From Eleginops maclovinus (Eukaryota; Chordata; Actinopteri; Perciformes; Eleginopidae): 64,000 nt of DNA. The position numbers and the translations under genes were made by a program. Shown here in pieces: positions 1-11,085 of the stretch (its first letter is position 1; every line of letters begins with the position of its first letter). The DNA is taken from the NCBI RefSeq assembly GCF_036324505.1, contig NC_086354.1, positions 22,786,207 through 22,850,206 of the forward strand, written 5' to 3'. The notes under the pieces are model-generated. The model was not told the DNA's origin, made no database searches, and saw nothing but the letters and a program-made list of their open reading frames with translations.

Positions 1-667
1 ATCATAATTGGCCGTCCATTATGCCAGAGTTCATTTGCATGGTTCCAGCTGAAGTGTTTACCAGATGTCTGTGGGTATCGCTAACATGATTAGACCGCCG
101 TTCGGCTAATTTATTGGGTTGAAGCTCTGGATGCTAATCCGTCATCGGCTGGAAACATCATGAAAAAGGTCTGTACTGTTTGTGAACTCCATGTTGTCCG
201 TGCAGGATGTCAAACCTGAAGCATGTTTCTGTGACATGAAGTATGTTTATCATGGATGGAAATCAACAAATTCAGAATTCTTTAGCCGGTCAGATTTACT
301 GGAGAAAGACAAAGCAACTTGCACGCAGTCCTAAATGTCCAGGACTCATCCATACATGGTGTTTTAACATTGAGGATTACCAATTGGAAGAGCGGTTTTC
401 ACACCACTTGGTCGTAGCCGTGAAGAAACCAAGCTGTACTTACAGAGGAATCACTTCAATATGTAAAGCTACTCATAGGTATTTCTTCTTGCAAATGCGT
501 TCTATGTTTAATTATGTCGTAGGTTGCATTGTTGGACAAATCTATAGTTTGAATCCTTTCAATCTTGAGTAGTTTTCTTTACCAATTGCTATTCAAACCA
601 TGTAATAAATGTACTACCTATTTGCAAATGTAAATACTTCTTATAAGCAACAATTAGATGTTTATGC
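1..667. other. Unique non-coding sequence
   Basis: No repeat, RNA gene or convincing ORF is visible. The 109-codon ORF at 243-572 has no recognisable domain and no splice or promoter context, so it is treated as chance. An octamer-like ATTTGCAT word (POU-type) lies at 33-40. Confidence 0.55.
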
Positions 668-906
668 ATCTGCCAGAAGGTTGCTGGTTCGATCCCAGCC
701 TGTGCAGTCCACATGTCGATGGATCCTTGGGCAAGTTACTGAACCCTGAGTTGCTCCTGATTGGCCAACGGTGTGTGAGTGTTAGCTTCCCTAGAGCAAG
801 TGGTACTGCACTGTATGAATGGGTGAATGACTCATAGTATGTGAAGCGCTTTGAGGGGTCGAGAAGACTGGATGAACACTACATAAGTCCAGTCAATTTA
901 CCACAT
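668..906 (+). repeat. tRNA-derived SINE, 5'-truncated
   Basis: A pol III B-box (GGTTCGATCCC, 686-696) is followed by a SINE body containing TTGGGCAAGTTACTGAACCC. The 3' tail contains GTGAAGCGCTTTGAGGGGTC and CAGTCAATTTACCA, a layout I know from dispersed teleost tRNA-SINEs with a LINE-like tail. The A-box half is missing or decayed, so this is a dead copy. Family name not assigned. Confidence 0.75.
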
Positions 907-1211
907 TGAAAATGTTGATTCTGACATCTTCATAGCAACGGAGGCACGATCGTTTTTAAAGGTATGATTAAGCATTTCTTTTTAACATTGTCTTGGATCG
1001 AACACCTTAAACACTGAGTAGATTGGAATAAAACACAGTAGAAACACAGACACATTGGTCATTGAATATTACATTGTTGTATTCGTCTGAGGAGATGTGG
1101 CACTGCACATTTACACCATCAACAATCGTCCTCTTTTAACAAACTCAAGCAGGACACACACTGCAAGCAGAAAGACGGACAATGATATAAAATAATGAAT
1201 ATTTAAAAGAG
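907..1211. other. Unique sequence, nothing recognised
   Basis: A/T-rich sequence with no ORF, repeat or RNA motif that I recognise. Confidence 0.5.
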
Positions 1212-1655
1212 GAGTCTTTCAAACCTCAGATTTTTTCAGAATTCCGACTTTTTCCTAAGTCTGACTTTCAAAAAACGTCTGATTATTTTCTAATTTCCTG
1301 ATTTTTTTCTAAATGTCGAATTTTGAAAAATGTCGCTCTATTTTCTCATTATTCTAACTCCTTCTTCATGTGGCCCTAATCATCTTCTTTTAAACATTCA
1401 CACTTTGTCTCCTTTCTACTTTCTTTTCAAACTTCAAACTTTTTTTACACAATTTCAATTTTTTTGAATTTCAAAATGATCACTTTTTTCCTAAAATATC
1501 TGACTTTTTTCAAATTTCTGGATTTGTTTTCTCCAAATTTGGACTTTTAAAAAATGTCCACTATTTCTCATCATTCTGAGTCCTTTTTCACGTGTCCCTA
1601 ATCATCTTCTTTTAAAAAATCACACTTTTTCTTTCCCAAAAAACCCATTTTTCTT
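1212..1655. repeat. T-rich degenerate tandem repeat (block 1)
   Basis: Loose repetition of words such as CTGACTTTTTTC, AAATTTCTGGATTT and AAATGTCGACTTTT. A longer module (GTCGCTCTATTTTCTCATTA, then CATGTGGCCCTAATCATCTT) at about 1331-1400 recurs in altered form at about 1553-1620. The same vocabulary recurs at 27385-28440. On the other strand it reads as a degenerate AAAAAGTCAGAA-type satellite. Confidence 0.7.
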
Positions 1656-2906
1656 ACCTTAATCAAAGGGCTTTTGTTGCTTACCCATAAACCCTTTGTT
1701 AGAGTCCCTTGCTTTGTATGTCCACCATCCAAACTTGGACTTTCTTATTAAAATAAAACTGGCTGAACACATTTGGTAATTTATTTAGGTAATAACTATG
1801 CTACAGCTTTCAGAAACAAATGACTGACAGCTCAAGACTATCGTTTAGTAAACAAGAGAGGCGTTTTGCTTTCTGTCATTCAGAGACGAGACGCGTCCAT
1901 TGGTGAGACAGTGATGGACGTGTGAACAAGCCCAAGCATGTTCCCGATGATTTGTTATGACACATGCATCCAAACACACATAAAGACATGTAGGGACATA
2001 AAAAGTACATCTGCATAAACACACACTGATCTAATCTCATCGTGATCACACAGACACAAGTATGATCTCCTCTCACACGTCCAGGCTCTTATTTGTAACC
2101 TACTCCCTACTGTCACAGCACTAAATGTAAAGGACGTGTCGTGTCTGCAGGCGGCTTCACTGACGCTGGCACTTTTTTTCCCCTCAAATCCATCTCCAGA
2201 AAAAGGCGAGAGAGGAAATTCCAACATTAATCTTTTTGGACGTTGAAATGCAATGCGCTATCCAAAATGACATCTAAATAGCATGCTAGGTGTCACGGCT
2301 ATCTGGAAATAGCAATCACGAGATGTAAATGTCAACGAGAATTCAACTGGAGGGTGTTCTAAGAGGGAAGTTGTGATCCGGAGATTTAAATCCAATATAA
2401 AAACGGCTAATCTGATTCCTGTACGTCCTGCATGACAACGAACTGGAGCGGGATTCAAATGCCAAGCAAATGTCACAGGTATTACAAAAATACACATATT
2501 TCTTATGAGATATGACTGTTGAGGATCATACTCTGAGGCATTTCTTTCTGTGAATGACTTGGAAGAATATATATAGTATCACAGATTCTGTATTGAAAGC
2601 ATCCAGCACATATGGGCTTTGTGAACATTGATAGAAATGGTATAAAAGAAAGCAGTCCACGAGGTATTTGCAGCAGCTGTATATGGAAGAGGCTGAAAGC
2701 ACTGTACTAGACAATATTACAACCTGCTTCATGAATGCATGATACTGTATTAAATGCTGTTTCACTACAATGGGATGTGGAAATGAGGTGTAAATATGGG
2801 AAACATTTTGGTTTACCTGCTTTTCATATGCGGGAATATATGTTGGGTTTCTGCTCTTTGCACCGTTTAGCTTTAGTGCTTTCGGTGGGAAATGAAATGT
2901 AATACT
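1656..2906. other. Unique non-coding sequence
   Basis: No repeat family recognised. Minus-strand ORFs of 66-90 codons here have no domain, no splice context and ordinary non-coding composition. Confidence 0.5.
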
Positions 2907-3183
2907 TTAAAGAGGCCCTATTATGCTTTTCCCTTTCCTGTCATGAGTTATTTTTGTGCGTGTAGATGGTCTGCAAAGCCTAAAATCCCTGTGTTCCCAG
3001 CCAGCTAACCAATCAGAGCAGACAGGGCTCTGGTTTTAGACAGAGGGGGAAAAGAGGAGCTGCAGCACAGGCAGTATGAGAAAAATAAAGAGCTTTATGA
3101 ACATTAGAGCATGGAGACATGTCCCAGGAGAGACAATAAATATAAACATGAACCTGAAGATGAGCACAATATGTCCTCTTTAA
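2907..3183 (+). mobile_element. TTAA MITE (piggyBac/Kolobok-like), copy A
   Basis: Bounded by TTAA at 2907-2910 and 3180-3183, with terminal inverted sequence AGAGGCCCTATTATGCTTTT on the left and a decayed counterpart (GCACAATATGTCCTCTTTAA) on the right. It holds the family words GGTCTGCAAAG, AACCAATCAGAGCAGAC, GCAGTATGAG and AAAAATAAAGAGC. The central part (CRE-like to GC-box region) is deleted relative to the copy at 29145. Non-autonomous; no transposase. Confidence 0.85.
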
Positions 3184-4622
3184 TTCTAAGTAGGATTTAA
3201 GACCGATTCACAGAGCAATAAATGAAACAATGCTGCCTGACAGATCACTAATTATGAGATAATAGTCACAGAATGATGGAGCTGAATCCAGCCATAATCC
3301 GTCAGTAACTTCAGTGTAAAAACTGTCCTTTTTTTGCACGTTTTTAATAGCGTCTATAATCCAGATGTTTAATACGACATTCACTCATGTGCTGCTTTTT
3401 AAAACTCCAAAACATTTCAGAGGTGACGTTGTCTATTCTTTTGCAGCAATCCTTCAAATAGTGAGACTGGTGCACCCTTTCAAACTGTTTTAATGCTAAT
3501 GTTTACATCTGCTTGTCAGTAATTGTGTTAAAAAGCTCAAACTTTAACCAAAATTACTCCTATTTTAGTAGTAGTACAACTTGCAGGACACAAAGGCTGG
3601 TTATCATTATTATTCTCAGCGAGTTCACTCTGCAACTCTTCACCTTCAAGGTCAGAACCTCTGACTCAGGTTTCCGACTCTGGCCTTGGTTCTGGTCTTT
3701 ATTCACTGCTCAGGGTTAGCAGGCAGGGATGTTTGCCTCCCTGCACTGCGAGCGGTTTATTAGTAAGCCGGGCAGCACTATTGTCGGATTAGAATTCACT
3801 TCCACCTGCGACGACGAGGGGAAGGGGAGTTCATTCAGCATTTCATTCAACTCGCCCCAGTCATTGGCAATGCCTCGCATCGAGTCCCAGAATTAATAAA
3901 CCGTGACTTGGCTACACTGACCCATAAATTACACTCGCTGTTGAAGATCATTGGCGGCTTTGAAACACATCGCTTTGAAGGTTTGTTTTGTGGTTAGAGG
4001 GCAACGCTGGGAGCTTAAAATTCAAGCGCTGCAACCACAAATGTGTCCATCAACAGCCCTGAAATCTACCTTCTCACATATTCATAGCGAGATCTTCTGC
4101 TTTAAACTCAAGGCCTGGAATGCAAATGAAGGAGCAAATAGCATGTGTTGACAAGCCGGGTGGTGATATTTGATGAAGGATGTATAAACAAAGACACATG
4201 CTCCAATTTAGGCTGGTTAATGTTTTAAAAATGCCTCGCATCAGTGCCATTGATATGCTGCTCTATGACTGAAATCTGAATAGAAGTGTCTTATTAGCCA
4301 GTGGAATTAAAATCCCATCTCATAAATGAAACAAAAAAAAGCCTCTGAGATTTAATTGATTTCCCCGGTGGGGTGAAGATTCATTCAACACATAATTATA
4401 GGTTTCATGAAGATTATCAACATAATAATAAAAAGGCGTAAATGTCAAAACGAGGGAGAATAAAATCCACTGAACGAGAGATAACACTGACATAACATTG
4501 AGGGGTTTTTTCCATCTTCGCTTTTATCAAGGGACTTTTGTTCCCGACTGCAGTGACTCATAGCGTACTCTATATAAATGCAAATGTGACTGGGAGTTGA
4601 TATCTAAGCATATCGCTCTGTC
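3184..4622. other. Unique sequence with enhancer-like stretches
   Basis: No transposon or coding sequence seen. From about 3721 to 4500 the DNA is single-copy within the window and rich in short AT-core words (ATTAATAAACC, TTTAATTGATTT) set in mixed-GC sequence, like vertebrate conserved non-coding elements. No alignment could be run, so conservation is inference. Confidence 0.45.
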
Positions 4623-4868
4623 TTAAAGGGGCCCCAATATGCTTTTTGGGGGTTTCCCTTTACTTTTTGCATGTAAATGGTCTGCAAAGGCCTCGATTGA
4701 ACTCCTTTGTGTACTTGAGGAACACAGTGACATCAATATGTTACACTCATGCCTCCATTGGCTAGCTCTTTGATTCATTGTACGTCATACGCTGAGGGGC
4801 GGAACATCTCTCAGCTGTTACCCAATCACAACAGAGCCAGCTAGCTAACCAATCATAAGGGGAAAAGT
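4623..4868 (+). mobile_element. TTAA MITE, copy B (3'-truncated)
   Basis: Starts at TTAA (4623-4626), followed by AGGGGCCCCAATATGCTTTT. Family words GCATGTAAATGGTCTGCAAA, CACAGTGACATCA, CCATTGGCTAG, GGGGCGGAACATCTC and CCAATCACAACAGAGCC follow in order. Similarity stops near 4868, so the right third and right terminus are lost. Confidence 0.85.
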
Positions 4869-4993
4869 GAGTATTTTTATTTTGTATTGTCTTCCTTCCT
4901 TGTTGGTAAGAAGCCGCTGATGCAGTTTCATATCCGGCCTTTGGTCCCTTTACGTGTGTCATCCCCTCTGTCTCCCGTTTCCAAATGGATCTC

Positions 4994-5408
4994 TTAACCT
5001 TCCTGCTGTCCTCGGGGTCAAATTTGACTCGTTCCCAAATGTTTTCATGTTGGGATAAAGGTTTATTTAACACGTTTGCTTCTATACTACGCTCTTCCAC
5101 AAGGAAATAAGTACGATCACTCTCACTAGGTTTTAGGTTTTATTCAAATCTGTTGTCTTCCGGGGTCCTGTTTGTAAAATCCTTCAACGTTCTTTCCTTT
5201 TTTACCTCAGAAATTAGGTTTAATTTTGTGTAAATGAAGTCTTTTAACCATAAAGTTCAAAAAGGAAGAGTTAAACTTGAGGTAATAGGTCGGAATAAAG
5301 TTTCCTTCAAAGTTGTAACGTAGATTTGGGTGATTATTTATACTGCATGCTTTATAAATAGTCAAACCTGGAGGACAGAAGTTGATAGGAAGACAACACA
5401 AGGGTTAA
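4994..5408. mobile_element. piggyBac-like MITE (distinct family)
   Basis: Flanked by TTAA at 4994-4997 and 5405-5408. The left end reads CCTTCCTGCTGTCCTCGGGG; the right end in reverse complement reads CCCTTGTGTTGTCTTCC. This matches the CCCT(T/C)(G/C)TGTTGTCTTC terminus I know from fish piggyBac-type elements. The interior is A/T-rich and non-coding. Strand not assignable. Confidence 0.75.
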
Positions 5409-6098
5409 ATAGAGGCTGAACTGTCCTAAAAATAATCTTAAAAAACGGTTCTAAAGATGTGTCTGGCCCAAGCAAAGGCGTCACTTCCCCAAGAATTTAC
5501 ACCATTGACACCCTGGGGTACGGCCTGATTTGCCATCACATGTGATATTTCATTTTGCCAAAACTTTATGCATTCTCGTATTAGGAAGAGATTTTTGTCT
5601 TGTGGTTTTCGGTTTCGTTTAAAAAGCCCTTTCCGCTGAACTGTCGGTGAATTCATGGTCAATCCTCAAAGGCTGTCAATGTACATTTCACTTAAAAGCC
5701 GTCACATGCTCTGAACTCTGCTGGTAATCCGAGCAGGCCACTGTTTCTTGCTCCCCAACAGCAGCACACAGCAGCTAGCATTTCACTTGTAATCCTGTTA
5801 CACGCTGCATAATCCCACCCGATCTCAGCGCGATGGCATGTCGCTCACCGACTTGGACATCTGTTAGCTATCTGCAGAGACAGACAGCAGAGCCAGAGTG
5901 AGTGACTGACACTTGATAGAGAAGTCCTTGAGTTGACAGGAGGGGGAGTGTTGAGACAGACAGCCCAGTGAACAGGGTGAAGAGCGGAGGACCCGCCAGA
6001 AAAACCTGCCCTCCCACCCGCAACACTGCAACCCCCCCGAGGGCACGAGCTGCTGTGTGCTCATGCCAGCAGATGATAGCAGCCGGTGAGCAGACGGG
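5409..6098. other. Unique non-coding sequence
   Basis: No recognised repeats or genes. 5950-6070 is relatively GC-rich. ORFs over this stretch continue into the neighbouring TG tract and are not credible. Confidence 0.5.
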
Positions 6099-6136
6099 GT
6101 GTGTGTGCATGTGCATGTGTGTGTGTGTGTGTGTGT
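6099..6136. repeat. (GT)n microsatellite, interrupted
   Basis: GT dinucleotides broken by two CAT interruptions, followed by 11 uninterrupted GT units. Confidence 0.95.
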
Positions 6137-7458
6137 CAACAAGCAGCTAGCTAACACATAAAAGTAAATTAGCACGTTAGCATATTGTTCCTAAACTAAA
6201 TATCCTCTTTTTTTGACATTAAAGGAGACTTTTTTAAAGATCTCTTTGGTCTCTTAAATGCTTGTTCCCCTTCGTCTAATGTTCAATGTATGTTTCCCTT
6301 AAGTGACGTTGAAATCCAGCAGCTAGGTAATAGTTTGCTACAGTTTTCTTGACTTTAGACGACTCTTAATGTCTCCACAGTGGCTAAACTACTTTTAGCA
6401 ATCACACATCATTTATAAAGCCAATTTCATTTAATCATTTTATTTAACTTGAACCATTTTCCACCATTGTGTAAGTAAGAATTATAGCTCCGTGTGTTCA
6501 ATCACTTCTCAATGTGTCTACCCTTAAGTGAAAATGACATTTCTCCGCTGTCATGTGAACATTAAATCTCTAAACTCATCTATTAGCAGAACCTCAACAC
6601 AGATTTAACATTCATATTAACCTACTCCTTGCTCATTACTCACTCACACACTTCCTAAATCATGTTGACAACAAGAGTAAACACCTTCTCCACACACACA
6701 TATGCACTCCCTCAGGTGTGTTGGTAATGTGTAAGGAAGCAAACACCCACTCACATAAATCACACATTGACAGGTACTGTACTACAGACGCTGGATAAGA
6801 AAATATCGAGTATCACAATGTGGGTGAGATATTTGATATTACAAAACACAGTTGGCAGCTGAAAAGCGGAACATTTTCTCTCTTTTTGGGGGGATTTTTT
6901 GCTGCATTGTGAAGGATACAAGCCAACCAAGAATCTTATTAAAATAATGATTGTTAATTATGTATTGTCAGCATCTTGCAGCTCACCTTGCTCCTGGCAA
7001 AAGGCTGAGCTGATGACCAGCAGCTTCCTACGGTATGTAGATATGCCTGGCTAATTGGACTGTGCCATTCCCCTAAAACCTTGAGGGGTGTTTAAATCTC
7101 CCCTGCAGTCAACAATGGACGGGCCAGCATTGGTATAAATTCCTGCAGTGTGGAGAGGAAGCCAGTTGCTCTCGGGAAGAAGAGCATTCTAGATTATATG
7201 TGTCTGTAGTATAAATAATTCACCTTTATTGATTTTGTTACCCATCCTAAAAGCTGTGTATATCCTGTATATATCCTTTTTCTTCAACCTTTACCTGCAT
7301 TCCTAATTTTGCATACCCATGCATCACATATGAAGCATTTATTGTTGATGGCATACAGTGTGTTTTTATTATTCTGATGCAACTACGTACCATATGAATA
7401 TTATTGCCCATAATGGTCGTTCTTTCAGCTGGTTATTACGAGTTTGTGTGTCCATGCC
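6137..7458. other. Unique non-coding sequence
   Basis: Mostly A/T-rich. Short GCTAGCTAAC/TTAGCACGTTAGC words near 6145-6180 resemble GCTA-rich repeats common in fish, but are too short to call. Nothing else recognised. Confidence 0.5.
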
Positions 7459-7511
7459 CAGAGGGGGGAAGTAACTAAGTACTTTTTCTCAAGTATAAGA
7501 TCTGAGTACTG
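7459..7511 (+). mobile_element. hAT-type terminus, fragment
   Basis: CAGAGGGGGGAAGTAACTAA followed by a GTACTTTTTCTCAAGTATAA stretch closely resembles the CAGAGGTGG(A)AAGTAACTAAGTAC end of abundant fish hAT MITEs. No partner terminus is visible; similarity fades after 7511. Confidence 0.6.
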
Positions 7512-9105
7512 AAACCAAATTCAGAAAATACAGATGAAGATATATAAACTGTATTTTGGTCCATATTTGATAACATAACATATTTAGCATAAGTGTGAAT
7601 GAGCAGGTGAAACATGCAATTCTCACTCTCTGATCTATTATAAACAGAGAACATGTAGGGGCATGCACTTGTGATAAACCCTCGGCAGTGCAATTATCAG
7701 GCAAACAGCTTTTATTATTAACAGCTTAACAAGATTTTAATGGGATACTATATTAGGAACCATATCATATTACGCTGATTGTGTCCCTCTACACACACCA
7801 GGCTGTCGAAACCAGTGTCACTTGTAAATACTTCTTTTAAAATCGAGTCCAAACTGTGATAATATGACATGTAAGACTTCCCTTTTGAGAAATGTGCTCC
7901 TGACCTCAGGGAGAGTTCATCATGCAGATCTACTTTGTACCGACTACTCATAAATGGCAATAAATGCTTCAAAGTGGGAAAAGCAGCAAATTATAATTTC
8001 ATATTACCCAAGAGGCTTGAATAATAACACTGTCAGAAGTTTAGTAGCTTTGAGTATTAATATTTGATCATCTCAGGGTGATTTGAAATATTAATTTGCT
8101 GCCTAACATGATAATGTTGTCCATCCTCTAGTTAGTTAACTCAAATTCAGGTGGTACAACTGCAATAGACACACATGCAGACAGCAGAACCGTCTATTGA
8201 CTAACAATCAGTTCCATTTATATTGTACGTTAATTCAAGCACAGCCAATGGATCCAATCTCTATTCATTTTTATTTTCAAAAACTTGAATTTTTTCTCCT
8301 CAAATTCACATAATTGTAAGCCTTTAAATGACCCCTGTAAACCACTGGTTTTATTTATGTCATTGTGCATGTATTGTCCTTAATGAAGAGTTTAAAGAGT
8401 GAAAAACAAAAAGTCGTGCATCTGAGCCAAAAGGACTTGTCTGATAGGAGGGGATCTGTCACGGTTGTTATTTACCATAGTTAGTAAGCTATGTATTTTT
8501 AATACGTCTAAAAACAAACATTGATTATCTATGGAGATGTATAGATATAAACTAGACAGACCAACATGTCCATTTTCTCTATGTTCAGCAGATATGCATT
8601 CTATCATGTTATGTTATTTTGCAGCTCCTCTGCACATTTTCCAGGATGCACCCTGTGTCAAATTCCTCCAAAATACAGGTGAACTCATTTTCTTTGCCCC
8701 TTAATCTACTTTCCTTTAAAACTAAACAAAAAGGATGATTGAACGCACAGTAAACCATGCTCATCTACTGAATGCTGCCTTATACTCTAATGCAAGTAGA
8801 AAAGAGAGGAACCCTTCACTGATAACACCCTAGGTGATTTTCAGCTCCCTAACTGTGCTTCCAGTCTGGTGAACCTGTTTGATGAATAGCATGCATGTAG
8901 CAGCAGAATGCATCTGAAACAAGGCACCAACAGCATGGGGCCGGACACATGGGGAGCTACACCCACGTCCTCTAGGTGAAGGACATTCTCACAAATCACT
9001 GAATTATGAATGCTCCTTCTAAAATAAATCACAGTTTTTTAATAATATTCAATTAGTGATGGGTTGGGCATATAAACTGCCTTAGGTGTTTATTCAGGGT
9101 TGCAT
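7512..9105. other. Unique non-coding sequence
   Basis: No repeats, RNA genes or plausible exons recognised. ORFs of 62-74 codons on the minus strand are chance. Confidence 0.5.
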
Positions 9106-9224
9106 ATTTTTACTGTTTTTATTCTATTTCTTACTCATGTGCAATGACTTTTTGACATGCTGCTGTAACAAATTGGAATCCAAACTGGGATCAATGACGT
9201 AAATCTAATCTAATTTAATCTGAT
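9106..9224 (+). repeat. LINE (L2/Rex1-like) 3' tail fragment
   Basis: Contains CATGCTGCTGTAACAAATTGG, then ACTGGGATCAATGACGTAAATCTAATCTAATTTAATC. This resembles the common fish LINE tail in which GGGATCAATAAAGTA is followed by short CTAAT repeats. Only the extreme 3' end is present. Confidence 0.5.
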
Positions 9225-9776
9225 TTTAAATAAGAGTGAGCTGCACACTGAAACGACTCCTTCTGTGTCTCTTTAATAAATTCCGCACAACATAAAATGT
9301 TGAAATGAAACAGGTAAATTCTGCAGATGCTGTAAAAAATAAAATCCTCAGTAGAGCTAAATCTTAACCAGACTAGGTGAGAAAGACATAAAGAAGGGAA
9401 TCCATTTATTCTCAGAGACACAATTCTCAAGGTGCTAAAGCGAGTGACAAAGACATCACAGCATGCAGGCTTCTTCCTCTCATTTCTCCAGGCTATATAT
9501 AGCAGGAGTGAAGGTTTCCCTATAGCTCTGGTTGATGCCAAATGTCCTCTCTCCGCAGTTGTCCTTATCTGTGGCTAATATTAGCCCGGCACAGTTCTGG
9601 ATCCACCAATAGCATCTTTGGGGAGACGAGGCAGGCCGATGGCGGTGCTTCGCCTGTCCCGCAGGACCATCTGTCTTCACTAGGCACACAGCATGGGATA
9701 ATGGCACCATGTACTACTGCTCCTCACATGAGGGGGATCCTTATTTGCAGCCACAGATTTCATCTATCAGCTCTTA
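9225..9776. other. Unique non-coding sequence
   Basis: No recognised repeat. Overlapping ORFs on both strands (76-108 codons) have no domain signature. Confidence 0.5.
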
Positions 9777-9918
9777 TCACACGGCTTGGTTGAATACTCG
9801 ATTCTGATTGGTCAATTTTGACATTCCAGAGGTCTGTTAATTTTTGATAGCAGACCGGTGCTAACGAGAACAGACCGTTGCTAAGGAGGATCACGGGACT
9901 ATGGCAGTCATATCAATC
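9777..9918. repeat. Dispersed fish repeat flanking the minisatellite
   Basis: GGTTGAATACTCGATTCTGA, TTGGTCAATTTTGACATTCC and a duplicated word (AGACCGGTGCTAACGAGAAC / AGACCGTTGCTAAGGAGGAT) resemble a dispersed teleost repeat that I recognise but cannot name. It runs directly into the 40-bp tandem array, so the array may have grown inside this element. Confidence 0.45.
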
Positions 9919-9920
9919 AG

Positions 9921-10559
9921 CAGAAGAAGACAGACAGGAAGTAAACACTACAGGAAACAGCAGAGGAAGACAGGCAGGAAGTAAACACTAATAGGAACAA
10001 CAGAAGAAGACAGAAAGGAAGTAAACACTAATAGGAACAACAGAAGAAGACAGACAGGAAGTAAACACTAAAGGGAACAACAAAAGAAGACAGACAGGAA
10101 GTAAACACTAATAGGAACAACAGAAGAAGACAGACAGGAAGTAAACACTAAAGGGAACAACAGAAGAAGACAGAAAGGAAGTAAACACTAAAGGGAACAA
10201 CAAAAGAAGACAGACAGGAAGTGAACACTAATAGGAACAACAGAAGAAGACAGACAGGAAGTAAACACTAAAGGGAACAACAAAAGAAGACAGACAGGAA
10301 GTAAACACTAAAGGGAACAACAAAAGAAGACAGACAGGAAGTAAACACTAATAGGAACAACAGAAGAAGACAGACAGGAAGTAAACACTAAAGGGAACAG
10401 CTGAAGAAGACAGACAGGAAGTAAACACTAATAGGAACAACAGAAGAAGACAGACAGGAAGTAAACACTAAAGGGAACAGCTGAAGAAGACAGACAGGAA
10501 GTAAACACTAAAGGGAACAGCTGAAGAAGACAGCCAGGAAGTAAACACTACAGGGAACA
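9921..10559 (+). repeat. 40-bp minisatellite, 16 units
   Basis: The landmark GTAAACACTA (one copy reads GTGAACACTA) occurs at 9941 and every 40 bp to 10541, without a single indel. Units differ mainly in the segment after the landmark: ATAGGAACAACAGAAGA, AAGGGAACAACAAAAGA or AAGGGAACAGCTGAAGA. The + strand is purine-rich. Eleven of 16 units hold exact ACAGGAAGTAAACA, an ETS-like core fused to a forkhead-like core. Edge units are more divergent. Confidence 0.97.
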
Positions 10560-11069
10560 CTGTGCCTCTGGCAGTGTGGGATAATGTGCAGCTGGCCCAG
10601 AAAGTTTTAGTATTTAATGCCTGCTTTTCCGTACTGATGAGGAAAAGCGTTGACCCTCATTGGACATTAGTGCTAACCGGGTGTCAGTAATTAGTGTGTT
10701 TTTTCTCTTGGCTGCTACTTGTTGAAAGGAAGGTGAAAACGGCCCCCTACTGTCACCAGAAACAACACTGAGACCTTAACAAATCCCAAAAGACCATTCA
10801 TCCAAACACCGACCAGAGAGCAAACACACTTCCATCATAGCAACCCCCACCCCCCTCCTCCCCTTGTCGTCATTCACAGCCATGCTAATCCAGAGAGCAA
10901 ATCTCCATATGCCTGGACAAACCTAATTAACACCCATCACTTATTAAAACACCCAGCATTGGGCTTTTCTTCTCTAATTAGATGGCTTTTATACGAGCGA
11001 CGGCATGACAATGTTCCTTGGCCTTGAACGCGTCGCAGAACATTGCGGGGTCTTTGTTTTCAACCTACT
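10560..11069. other. Unique sequence, enhancer-like
   Basis: Single-copy within the window. It holds GCTAATCC, CCTAATTAAC and TCTAATTAGATGG words at about 10880-10985 plus CCTTGGCCTTGAACG near 11017. Homeodomain-type word density suggests regulatory DNA, but conservation is untested. Confidence 0.4.
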
Positions 11070-11085
11070 CCCCCCCCCCCCCCCC
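11070..11085. repeat. Homopolymer C16
   Basis: Sixteen consecutive C. Poly-C/G is rare in vertebrate DNA, and this window has five such tracts. Confidence 0.95.

Noticed and set aside
4762..5100. 112-codon minus-strand ORF
   Set aside because: It spans parts of two different MITEs and their spacer, so it cannot be an ancestral gene.
9921..10559. Regular repeat array considered as a CRISPR
   Set aside because: Units are contiguous without unique spacers, and the genome is eukaryotic; it is a minisatellite.
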